A stretch of DNA of 64,000 nt, taken from assembly GCA_003194525.1 (NCBI GenBank), contig NBIV01000197.1:62001-126000 (forward strand), read 5' to 3'. Positions 32,151 through 43,034 of the stretch are shown here, piece by piece (the first letter of the stretch is position 1; each line of letters opens with the position of its first letter). Origin of the DNA: Gracilariopsis chorda. Lineage: Eukaryota; Rhodophyta; Florideophyceae; Gracilariales; Gracilariaceae. The translations under genes were made by a program, and so were the position numbers. The notes under the pieces were generated by a model, which was given only the letters and a program-made list of their open reading frames with translations, was not told the origin of the DNA and did not search any database.

Positions 32151-35100
32151 GAAGATGAATCTTCGACAACGTTTCAACAGTCTTGTGTTCAAGGATGACG
32201 GGAACGTTCTCGAACATCTCCATGATACGGAAACAGAATTCCTTGAGCTTGCCCGTCCCGGAGATCCACTAACCGACAAAGAGCGAACAGATTGTTTATT
32301 GAGAACCTTACCAGACTCATTAATGGCGATCACAATACCCGCAGATTCCAATAGCATGGAACAAGACCAGGTGGTCTCGTTGATAATATCTGAAATAGAT
32401 CGCCGCAAACACGGTGATTCCACTAGTACCATCAAAACCACTGGTATACAAAGTGGTTCCCAATTCCCCCATATGGCCACGCTGAAATCCAAAACCGCAA
32501 TCCTGAAGCGGCATAGAAGATTCACAACGGTTCGATGCTGGCATTGTGGAACACTAGGCCATATTCGACCCGAGTGTCGTTGTAGAAAGCAATCCAAACC
32601 AAACGAGGATTCCGAGAAACGATCTTCAAACCGATTGCGTAATATTGACTTCAGATCGAAGGAATGGGACTCCAATGGAAGAAAATCCAGCAAGCCCGAC
32701 CCCAATAAACAGAACACCGAACTTCGTGGGTTTGTTGCTATAACACAGGCAAAACTATCTGTTCACGAACATGAAGCAGTTAGATGGCTGGAATGCGGCG
32801 CCAGTAATGTTTTCGTGAACGATAGAGCCCCATTAGGGAGTATAAAGCCGTGGAGAATCAATCAGTGCGCAAATGTGACAGAGAATCTGAGATAAAAGGG
32901 ACTGGAACGATCATGCTGCCTTTGGGAGATGAAATCTCTTTACCCCTCATTTGATTCCAATCTCATCTCTCTATCAGTACTTGCAGATTATGCTAATGTC
33001 CCATTCATTAGTGATAATACCTTTACCGAGTTCATCATAAAGGATTCTAGAAAACAAGCATTGCTTCACCAATGCACAGCGAAGAATGCACTTTATCCAC
33101 TACCAAACCCAGTCCCTCCGCTTCGCGCTCAGGCCAGTTTTACAGCACCTGGAGATACAGCAAAAGAATGGCATGAAAAACTAGGACATCCTGCAAAATA
33201 CCGATTACTCTCCACCGTCCACCATTCCAATGATGTACCCGATCTGTTGCAATGCGATGTTCAAAACATCCATTGCACACCATGCTTGGAAGCAGAATCG
33301 AGAGGAGCCCCACACAACGATCATCATCCTTAGCGACTTCCCCACTGGAGCTCACACATACAGAACTAACTGGTCCCATCAACCCACCGTCATTACAAGG
33401 ATCAAATTACATGCAGGTACTCCTTGATGACGCCACAAGAGCATCCTCGATTCACTTCATATCGCCTAAATCACAGTTCTTCGTGTCCATAAAGTGGTAC
33501 AAGGCTCTCGCTGAAAATGAACAGCCAAGAAACCGTCTATATCGCGGTCGCCTTGAAGGAGCGGGCGAGAATAAAGCGAACGAGTTCGTCATTTATGCAT
33601 TGGACAACGGAGTAATCTTTGAATACACACCACTTTATGCATACGAGTCGAACGGCGCTGCTGAGAAAATCATCCAGGATTTGTAAAAGACGGCTCGAAC
33701 GTTTCTCTACGCATCCCAAATACCTCTACAGATTTGGGAAGAAGCCATACCCCATGCAAATTGAATACGGAACCGCTTATCAAACTGCAGAATCGGAATA
33801 AAAGTCCCCTACACGGAATGGTTGGGTGAAAAGCCCGAGTTCTCCACTCTATTTAAGTCCGGAAAAGAATGTCATGCGTATATATATCGTTCTGATACTG
33901 CACCAAATGAGAAGTTGCTACCCCGATATTTGAAGGGACACTTCGTTCGAATGCAATGCACTCAAAAGCTATACAGAGTTTATATCCCTTCCACCAAGAA
34001 AGTGATCATAGTCAGGCAAAAATATATCAAGGTATCAAAGGACTGTCTACCATCCATCAACACGCTACTTGACTTCTCGCCCTTGGGCCGGACAGAGGCT
34101 GAGCAGTGACTCGATGAAGAAGAACAGGAGTACCATGACGCTGCTCATGTGCACTGCTTACTTGCACACTCTCGCTCGAAAGATGGAAACGACTCGTTTA
34201 AGGTACCGAATAGTTTCGAAGAAGCAAGACATATTCCCGATTGGGCAGAAGCAATCAACAGAGAATACGATGCTCTCGTTGAAAACAACTTGGAGATCTA
34301 TTGGCAGGAAAGCAGGAGTGAAACAACCTCCATTCCTGTGCACTTTTAACTAGAAATATATAAGTATACGTCCTCAAGAAAATTTACCCAAAGCTCGATG
34401 TGTCGTAAGAGGCGATATGCAAAGACCATATTTGGACTACGACCCTGACAATCTGTACGCACCTGTGGCTTGACTCGAAACATTCCGACTAGCTTGCGCC
34501 AATGCAGGCGCACAGAAACTGCTTTTGGAGACAACGCATATAAGCAACGCTTACCTTTAAGGTGACCTAGAAGAACCGTTGATAATAGAGCAACCCCAGA
34601 ATGCTTCTGGCTCTTCTTATGTTCCTGGTAAAGTTTGCTACCTGTTGAAATCCATTTACGGTGCAAAGCAAGCGCCACAAATTTGGGGATCTCTCTTGCA
34701 CACAGAGGTAATTCGACTGGTATCTGAACAATCGAAGACGGACAGTAGGCTGTAAATTTACAGTGCCGGAAGTGGCACAATAATCATTTTCATCTTTGTA
34801 GACGACATTACTCTGTCCCATTCAAAGTCTCTTATGGAAGACCTTAAGGCGGAAATGAAGAAACTGTTTCGAGTAAAAGTTTTTGTTGAGGCCAAGTCTT
34901 TCAATGGTCTGGAACTAAAAAGAGATAAGAACGGCATTCGTGCAAGCCAAGAGAAGTATTTGGAAAAACTACTGTGGGATTAAAATCTCTGCAATGTGAA
35001 CCCAGCAAAGACTCCATTACCGTCACCTTGTACTGTTTCAGCCAGAAGTCATAGTGAAACAATTATTCCATCATTGAGTGACACAAAATACCGTAAATTG

Positions 35101-35440
35101 GTTGGTCACCTGATGTAATTGGCAGTGGCATCAGGCCTTATATTATGTTGGCGGTATCACGTTTGGAGAGACAAGTACATAATCCTTGTCAGAGGCACCT
35201 TAGACTGACAAAACGCGTCTTAAGATACTTAAAAGGCATGAAGAACCTTTGTCTCTACTTTCCGTCGGAAAGTCGTGCTCCAATGGAAGCATTCTGTGAT
35301 GCTGACTGAGCTGGTTGTTGCAAAACTCAAAATTCTCCAACTGGCATACTAGTGAAGGTGAATGATGAACCCGTTTTATGGAACATGAAGAAGCAAACAT
35401 GTTACATTATGTCAAGGGTCGTAAACACTGCTTCAGACCC
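32150..35440 (+). mobile_element. Ty1/copia fossil, fuller copy (gag to RNase H)
   Basis: This copia-type element reads on the plus strand. Gag lies at about 32155-32750 with a CCHC knuckle (CWHCGTLGHIRPEC). Then come a protease-like part, the integrase at about 33130-33690 (KLGHPA, HTELTGPINPP), an RT at about 34150-34980 and an RNase H start at about 35220-35440. From 33014 on it is mirrored by the left-arm copy. Its 3' end, including the 3' LTR, is missing because it abuts gypsy fossil A. It is broken in several places. Confidence 0.85.
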
Positions 35441-35449
35441 TGATACCGA

Positions 35450-37640
35450 TCCTACAGCGTCCAATATCTCCTGAACGCGGGGGAAAAGAAGTCCAATTCT
35501 GGGAGCAAGGAGTTCAGTCGCCTAAGGTCGGTAACTGGACGGACATCAATCTTGTTTCCATTTCCGTCATTCTTCGGGACGCTAAGGATAGGGCAAGCAT
35601 TGGAGCAGTCGTGAGCTGGGACTTCTATAACCTTCGCTGAGAACCATTTTTTAATCTCAGCGCTGACACGAAGTTCATCCTTTCGAGACACGAAGTTCAC
35701 CTGACTCCATATCGGCGCGGTTGATGAAGGCTGTACGCGCAGGATTGCCAACGGATGCGTGCAACGCGCTAAAATAGGGATTGTCTGGCTGCGTTTAGGG
35801 GCACTCTTGACACCATTCGAGATTCCTTCTGGCCTCCCGGGTGCTTTGAACACGGCACCGGTCTTCATCGGCACGAGATCTGGGGTGACCTGGTCTTCAT
35901 AACCTGGAGTCTCGACTGCTTGAGGTGCTCCTTCAAAAACATATCCAAACACCGGATATTGCGGCAATCCGATGATCATATGTCTCCTAAGTGGCATCTG
36001 CATGCGTTCCGCCATTATCTGCGTCGAGCGAGTGCCATTGCTTATCGTGAACTTAGCTAGACCCTTGCAGTCTGCCATCACCTTTCCACAGCCATTTCGT
36101 ATGCTGCCCGAGACTTCTTGAACTGGAATGCCGAGCTCCAGTGCGAACTCAGATGATATGGAAAGTACACATGGCCATTGAGTCTACTATGGCCTATCCT
36201 TCAACACCATTGATCTGAACAGATGTGTACAGAAGCTCCGTGGCGTCGTCGGGGGTGGCGCAGGGCATATAGGGTAGGTTTCTTTGTTCTCTCGCCTTCT
36301 GCGACGTTCGAGAGAAGCCTGGCACCCATATCGTGATCATCGTATCCGAATAGCGTCATGAGGTCCGCATTGGCGTCCACTGGCTGCCACACGTCACTGA
36401 GGTTGTCGCACGACCCACAGATATCCTCTATCTGGAGGTTCGCAGCCTAAGGCTCTTTCTTGTCGCCGTCTTCGCACTTATGTACCGGATTCGACGGCTT
36501 TCTGCATTAAAAGCATTTCTTCTCCTTCCTGAGTTGCTCCCTCGTCGCGGCGTCCATTGATTTTCCTTTCCTCTGGTCCAAGTCATCAGTCTTCGAATGA
36601 CCCTTCTCGGACCTGGGGTTCGTCGAGGTGCCATGTTTGTCCTACGACATCTTGTTGCTGTGGTTACCCGTCGACTCCTTCTTGTTGGTCTGTTCCATCT
36701 TTCGCCTCGAGGAACGAGATGAGTATAACGTGATCGTGCTGGAGATCCCACTTGAGCTTGAAACTGGAGGAGACGCTTGGCTCCTTCGGTTCCCCATATT
36801 CAAAATAGCCGCACGGGTCACATTGGTGAAATTTTGCAATTCAGTGTCCAAACCATCGATGTAAACTGCAACTAGCGACTCGTCGTCATGGAGACGACCA
36901 ATGCGGGCCATGAGGCTCATGAACCTGTCGCTATATTCTTGCACGGATTCCGAAGGCTTGTGGACAATCTTCATGAGCTCACGAATCAGCTTGCCTCAGA
37001 TCGCAGGAGACCCGAAATGGTGAAGAAATGTTGCGTATAGCTCTTGCGAGCTGAAACAGAAAAGGTTACTCTCTGACCATTGGAGATCGAATCCGTTTAG
37101 AGTCGCTAGCAACACCGAGTACCATAGGCACTGAAGCACCTCGTGTGCCTCCAATAGCGCTTTGATTTCTCCAAGGGACTCGAACAGATTTTCGGTAGCC
37201 ATAGACCGGCTTCCACTGAAAGAAGGCAGCACTGGTATGCGGTAGCTCGATCCACGCCTGCGGTCCAGTCCAACAATACCAGTAAGCACGCTCCCTGACG
37301 CCGCGATCAACTTCTGGGTTGTCTCGATCCGCTTCTCCGCCGTGTCTACCAGCTCCATAATTCCACGTTGCTTTTCTTCTACTCCTTTGAGGCGTTTATC
37401 AAATTCCGCCTTCCTGGTGCGATCCAAGTTAGTGAGATCAACAAGCGAAAGCTCGTAAAACGCCACCTCCACCTTCATAAAAGACGAAGATAAGTTCTTC
37501 ATTTCCAGCTGCTGCCGCTGCAGCAATTGCGTTAAAGACAGCGCAGGGTTTCCTTCGACCTTCTGACGTAGGGCTAAAACCTAGCTTGTTCGATTGAAAA
37601 AAATGTGGTGGCTCGTACCAGAGCGATGAAGGCAAGAGAG
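35450..37640 (-). mobile_element. Ty3/gypsy fossil A, right-arm copy
   Basis: This is the inverted copy of 6950-9200 with gag (about 36640-37530), a protease-like part and an RT start (about 35460-35660). It ends at the same copia junction. It is broken in several places. Confidence 0.8.
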
Positions 37641-37889
37641 GAGTTCAATCAAACACCTGCTGGTTTTTTCGAGTTTACTGGGCGTACCATCCGTCAGCCT
37701 TTAGGTACTGCTGACGGTGGGGCCGGGTGTCAAACACAGTGGGGCCTGTACTTCCCTAACTAGTGGACTATCCGTACAGAAACTAAAAAAGCCGTTGTCA
37801 GTAAACAAAATGATCTAGGACATGTACTTCAATCCATTTTGAGTCAAGCATATCATCTCGGACTCCACCCACGTCCGTTATGACTGACA

Positions 37890-38258
37890 ATGAGGTGGCC
37901 ACGGCGTTTGACAGGACAGGCAGTGCAATATGATCTCAATCATGGCGCTTTATTCTACGCATTCCGGAAGGGTGAGAATACGGCTTTGATGATTACATGC
38001 TCGCAATGCGGAAACGGAGACAAGTCAAACATTGACCCGACCACGATTCCCTTAGAAACTTGTCCTGTGAACGCAAACCCGTTGTGTCGTGGCGACGGAT
38101 CCAGGTGCAGTGAAGATTATGAGTGCTGTGGATCCGACATTTGCAAGGGCACGAAATTCTTTGGACAGGTTACATGTGAACCGTGCTACCAAAGCGGGAC
38201 TAGATGCAGTTCCAGCAGTGATTTTGCGGAAACCTGCGTTGCTGCTCCAAAAGGCTAG
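37890..38258 (+). CDS. Small cysteine-rich protein of unknown function, right copy
   Basis: The 122-residue frame runs from ATG at 37890 to TAG and has about a dozen cysteines. The order is CxxC, a lone Cys, then C-x6-C-x5-CC-x4-C, then CxxC and two more. This spacing resembles small disulfide-knot proteins, but no family is recognised and no role is inferred. It aligns end to end with the left copy at 6330-6698 with scattered substitutions. The preserved open length in both arms is a weak sign of function or of a recent duplication. No signal peptide is seen at this start. Confidence 0.5.
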   Translation: MRWPRRLTGQAVQYDLNHGALFYAFRKGENTALMITCSQCGNGDKSNIDPTTIPLETCPVNANPLCRGDGSRCSEDYECCGSDICKGTKFFGQVTCEPCYQSGTRCSSSSDFAETCVAAPKG

Positions 38259-38721
38259 GACCGAAGAGATGCAGGTAACTGGTTGAACCAAGCAGGGTGG
38301 TGGTTTATTGGTACCAAAGTCTGGTGCTGATGTCACTGGAGTGGTTGATGTTTACTAGCGGTGTGGGTATGAAACATTGAGCTTCAGTTCACCTCGGTGC
38401 ATGGTCAGGGTAATGCAAGAGTGTTGCATCTGCCGGTTTGAGAAGTATATAACTTTCCATTTAACCTCGGAGCTAGTGTTAGAGGCGGTTCGTGACGCAA
38501 TTGATGTTGTGGATGAAAAGATTTAGGGGATCAAATTTCCCCTTTACTCTCATGATGGAGGTTCGCGGTGGCACGGAGAGATCTAGAGAGTTACGTGGTT
38601 CTTTTTGATTTTGAAATCTCGTGAAGTGGCCCAAGTATCTTTCAGAAGAGTACGGTGAACAAAGCTCCCCCTCACGCCCACGCGCGAGGCACGTCGCCTT
38701 TACCTCCTTAACCGTCCGCGC
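38259..38721. other. Intergenic region between convergent genes, right arm
   Basis: This is the inverted equivalent of 5867-6329. No gene is seen. Confidence 0.4.
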
Positions 38722-40196
38722 CTATGTCAAACCATTTGGTCTTACCAGACGACGACCTTCACAGGCAATTTGCGAGCAGCACGCCACGTGCCTGATATTT
38801 TCAAGATGTTGTACCACTCTGTCGCCATCGCCTTCCATGAAGCCCACATGGGCTGACTCTCCATTTATGCACACAAATCTCTGCATGGTCACGCGCTGAT
38901 CCTGCTCCTGTTCTTTACCGTGCTGCAGCGGGTTGGCACGCGTGTCATGTCCCAGAAGCTCGCGCACCATATGAAACCCAAGATGAGTCACATCTGCTCT
39001 GGATGACAGTAGTGCCGCAGTAGTCTTGTTCACTGCAAATGCAGCCACTGCTCCGATCACAAGCAGAATAAGGTTCATCAATGGACGTTTTATGGTTATT
39101 TCTGCAGCCCAAGTTCGGCTGTCCATGACACTCGATCCATTTGCGAATGTTCGATGACGCAAGGCGACTTCCTCTTGTTCTTGAAGGTGGAGGCTCTTCG
39201 TCACGGCTACCAAAACGGTATTTAATACTTTCTCGGGTGGAAAAGCGCAGTCCAGGCTTGCCATAACCACACCATTGGCGGAATCTGATATCGGTTCTAC
39301 CCTTCGTATTTCGCATGTCGAATTGTTGGGTTGCCGCACAGCATCGGCTAAGACACCTAGATGCACATAGCTCTCATAATTTGACACTTTCGAATGAAAA
39401 ACATCTCCATTTGGCATTGCCCACTTCACCCCGAACCCCAACACTACAACCTTCTTACTTGAAACCAGAACTGAAAACAAGGCTCCTATCTTTAAGTCCT
39501 GTACTGCCATTAAAAGTCCTGGTACCCTTAGTTCTTCTGTCTTGCTGACCACCTTCGCAAAATCAGAATCTATAATCGGAAGCAAGAACGAACACATGGA
39601 GAGGGACGACCTCACTTCCCCAAGTGATGAATTCAGGTCCAATGGTACACATAGCTGATTAAGAACAGCAGATCTCCCGTATCTAGCTCTCTCACGGGTC
39701 TCTGATAAAGAGCGTAGTCTCCTCCGCTGCAAGCATCGAGAGTTTTTTCTGAATGTACTGCGATAAATGTTGACCCAATACTCACTACCGGTGTCGTACA
39801 GCGCGCAAAAAGTGGAACTATCAGGAGTTTCTTTCTTAATTTGAGCTGCGTATGAGAACCATTAGCGAAGCCAACGCCGTATCGACCACGCAACCAAGAG
39901 AAACCGAGAGATGGGTCATCCGAATTTGCAAACACAAAAGCCCGCCTATACGAGTTGAAGCTGAAGACGTCTTGCTTGCTCAATGCGACCAGTTTGTTCA
40001 CGATAATCTGTAGGTTTGCGATTATGATGGTTGTGATTAGAGCAGCCACGATGCTGTTAAGGTTATCGCTTGAGAATTGAATGTTGGACAACGTCAGATT
40101 GGGATTGAAGTTTAAACCTTCCTCAATTGACAGAATATCGGATATGGAGCTAAGCCCAGAGAAGCTAACTCGAAAGTAAGAGAAAAGAGATGCCAT
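38722..40196 (-). CDS. Two-TM-segment protein of unknown function, right copy
   Basis: This is the inverted copy of the gene at 4392-5866, with the first frame open from ATG at 40196 and the second closing at 38722. The candidate 41-nt intron (CCC|GTGAGAGAG to TTAATCAG|) is identical at its ends, and both hydrophobic helices are kept. Over the first 196 codons the two copies differ at about 14 residues. It is either a duplicated membrane-protein gene or a passenger of an unrecognised element. Confidence 0.45.
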
Positions 40197-40675
40197 TCTT
40201 GTAGGAGCACAGAGCAATTGCAAGCAACCTCCATAGATGTTGAATTGCTTTCCATTGGATAGCGTGTGCTTTCCGAGTTGCGCAACTTGAATGCAAATAC
40301 GCCTTTTAGTTTGGAGGGTTAGGGAGCGTTGAACGCACGAAAGTAGTTCTTGTTCAGACCTCCTCTCCTCGTAACGTCAAACGAGAGTAAGGGTTAGCGG
40401 TCCAAGTCAAGGATTGTGTGCGCAGATAGGTACATCTTTGGTGTACGATTCATACATCATGAATTTGCCAGGGACGTACTTGTGACGTACTGTTTCGCCT
40501 CTTAGAGAAGTCATAGTCACCGCTTTTCTGGAAAGCTGTAGTCAACGTCCTTCAAGAAGAATTAAGAAATGGGTTGCTGACTATATATACAAGTGAATTT
40601 GCAGCTTCCCTGGAGACGAATGCGGCAGACTTGTAACATATGCGCTGCTTCCATTTTTCGTTTTCTTTGAATCAG

Positions 40676-40713
40676 GTTTCAAGGAATGCGAAGATATTCG
40701 CATTCCCTGAAAC
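40676..40713. repeat. 38-nt hairpin, right-arm copy
   Basis: This is the reverse complement of the hairpin at 3656-3693, with identical stem and loop. Confidence 0.75.
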
Positions 40714-41101
40714 GTAATTTGCCATATGCACAAAGAACAAATCATAATACTTCCTAAACGCTCTGCTCCTAATTCGTAAATGGCGTCCTTATTTTTGTCT
40801 ACGCCGGTTTGAGAAATTCGTATCTTGGGGCAGTCTAAACCAATTCTAGTATGTTTTAGCTCATTAGAAAGCTATTAGCACAAGCTCATCTATTTACACA
40901 AAAGTTTGAGAAAAAACACAAGAAAACCATGGCACACAAACAGCTTAAATACATTACACGCAGTGGTTGCAAACCGCTGCAAACAGTTCTGCCTGGAGCC
41001 CTGTTTCAAAATTGTAAGAGCACCTCCCCATGCTCAGCTCCAAGTTTCACTCGAAATGCGCTGACAACACATAGTACACTTGCGACCATATAACTGGCTC
41101 A

Positions 41102-41477
41102 ACCAACGAACAAACGACAGTATCCGTAAGCAAAATCCGCCGCTCTAACTGGAGCAGGGCGAATTTTCCATACTTTTTCTAAAACTTAGCCTTCGATTGG
41201 ACTTGGATTGGAGCCAAAGCAATCGTGCGAAAATCGTGTCATTTGTGTGAATGGAGACACGCTGGCCACCAGTTGGGACGTGGTTTACAGTCCACTCGTC
41301 CCGACTGGAGGCAGCAAATAAATGACCTCGCTGATATGCCTTCACCAGCATGACGGGAGGAGGAAGACAGTGGAGAAGCCACAAAGCTAGACACAGCTAC
41401 AATTTGGAACTCGATTTTATACATTCCATTTCAAATCCAAACACAAGCATTTAGGGTGATAATTCCTTTTGATACAC
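41102..41477. other. Short unique spacer between the palindrome and the MULE
   Basis: There is no convincing gene; two overlapping minus-strand frames under 80 codons have no recognisable domain. It ends with TTGATACAC, the left target-site copy of the MULE. Confidence 0.4.
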
Positions 41478-41717
41478 GGGAAAGGGCTAAACTACACGAC
41501 GTAGATAGTGTAGGCGAGTCAGCGCGCATTTGCACCAATAAAATGAAAGAGTCAGCGGGCACGTGCCACGGCGAGCTGCACAGGTGCCCGTGCCACTTCA
41601 GATCTTACTGTAGCCAATAATACGCCCCTATTTTGGATTTCAACCAGTAGATCCGCAGAGTCAGAGCATTCCCTCTATCCCTGCTCTCTCCGGCCGCCAA
41701 GTCAGCACAACGTAAAT
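41478..41717 (+). repeat. MULE left terminal inverted repeat, 240 bp
   Basis: The sequence from GGGAAAGGGCTAAACTAC to ACGTAAAT matches the reverse complement of 49344-49583 with only a few differences (for example two bases near position 8). Confidence 0.95.
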
Positions 41718-41897
41718 GAGATGTAGATGCAGTCGAGGTCACCGCGCGGCGTCGTCAAAATGTGTGGGAATGACAGATACGTCAGGTACTACGTCCTCCT
41801 TCACATCTTCGACGACCCTTTCAAAGACTGCTGACTCTCTCTACGCCCCAATCTCCTTCCCGGACCGCTCTCGTGTACTATTGTATTGCTTTGAGCA

Positions 41898-43019
41898 ATG
41901 GAGCAAAAAAAAGCGTCTGATTACGTAGATATTCTCCGAGAACATGAACTTTATAAAACCTTTACGTCGTTCTGGGAGAATCTTGAAAAGCGTACGCAAA
42001 TGCGCATCAGTGATGGCTCTGCGAGTTCCGAAGTTTTTTTTGCGGTTGTGAAGGACCATGTAGCCAGAATCTTGATCGCAGAAGGCAAAGAAACATCACC
42101 GGTTTCTTTGGTACATAGTTCAAAACCTGACTCGGAAATGTGTAGCTATTTGATCTCAACAGCTGTTTTGAACATGGTACCTTCTGTTGGTGTGGCTTTT
42201 GCCTCATGTTATATTGGAGTGATGCTGACAAGGCTATCGAAGTCATTCAAGGGAGAGATGGGAAACATACCGGAAGAGGATTTGGAAGTGTTCAAGAAGT
42301 GGTTTACCTTTAAAGGTAATGGTGATACAGAGATAAACATCGTTTTAGTCCCATTGAACATGTCTAACAGCCATTGGGGTGTTTTGGTAGGGAAAAAAAT
42401 TGTCAATGCGGCGCGATGAACGCAACGATGGACGGTTTGGTTTGGAGACAGTCTTGGAATGTCTGTTGATCGAAGGATTCTGAAACGCTTCTCTTTCTTG
42501 TTTCCCTTTCGCCTCACAGGAGATGAAGCGCTACGTGCAGTGATATCGGAGCGGAACTACATGCTACAGGTAAAAGTTTTTAAGCGACAAAAGGACTCGC
42601 ACAGCTGTGGTTGCTATGTTGTTTCCCTTTTCACCATGTTCAGTGCGGACCACGGATGTATCCCGAAGCGAACCTACGCCTCTGGGTACAGCCGAGCATT
42701 GACTGAGAGGATTCGATGGATGTCCATTAGAATCCGGATTGTACACATACTCATGGCGAAGGAGTTCTTTCAAACCGACATTGTTACTGAAACAATGGTC
42801 GTACGGCTCCGGTCAGAGCATCGTTTAGAACTCCTTCGCATGAGGAAGGAAGTTAAACAACGGCAGCATACGAAACGAAGCGTGGAGCGGAGCATTGGGA
42901 TGCAGACTGGAAAGGAAGAAGCTGGAAAGGAAGAGGGAACGGATGTGAATACAGTTCTGGGAGAACGAAAAGCAGGAGAAGGAAAGGTCGTGGATGTTTT
43001 CAACGACCCCTGTAGATAG
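41898..43019 (+). pseudogene. Ulp1/SENP-like cysteine protease of the MULE (one in-frame stop)
   Basis: This C48-family protease removes SUMO/ubiquitin-like modifiers. The frame opens at ATG 41898 and runs to TAG at 43017, interrupted by a single in-frame TGA at 42417-42419. The catalytic pattern is complete across it: His159 in NSHWGVLV, an Asp in WFGDSLG just after the stop, and Gln/Cys in RQKDSHSCGCYVVS. A basic tail rich in Arg/Lys/Glu follows. Because the catalytic Asp lies beyond the TGA, the product is functional only if the stop is recent or read through. The next ORF starts 15 nt downstream in the same frame, so the two may once have been a single protein. The protease is probably used against host modifiers or for element regulation, but the role in MULEs is not settled. 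Confidence 0.8.
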
Positions 43020-43034
43020 ACGAATATTCAGCCA

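Larger units (their letters stand above)
33014..41101 (-). repeat. Right arm of the giant inverted repeat
   Basis: This is the inverted counterpart of 3268-11584, ending at the complement of TGAGCCAGTTATATGG at 41101. It is 229 bp shorter, nearly all explained by the 219-bp segment found only in the left arm. At its inner end the copia fossil continues without a break, so this is probably the original orientation and context. Confidence 0.9.

Noticed and set aside
3268-41101. The giant palindrome as an assembly artefact
   Set aside because: The arms differ by several percent in places and by a 219-bp segment, which an artefactual copy would not show. Spanning reads would still be worth having.
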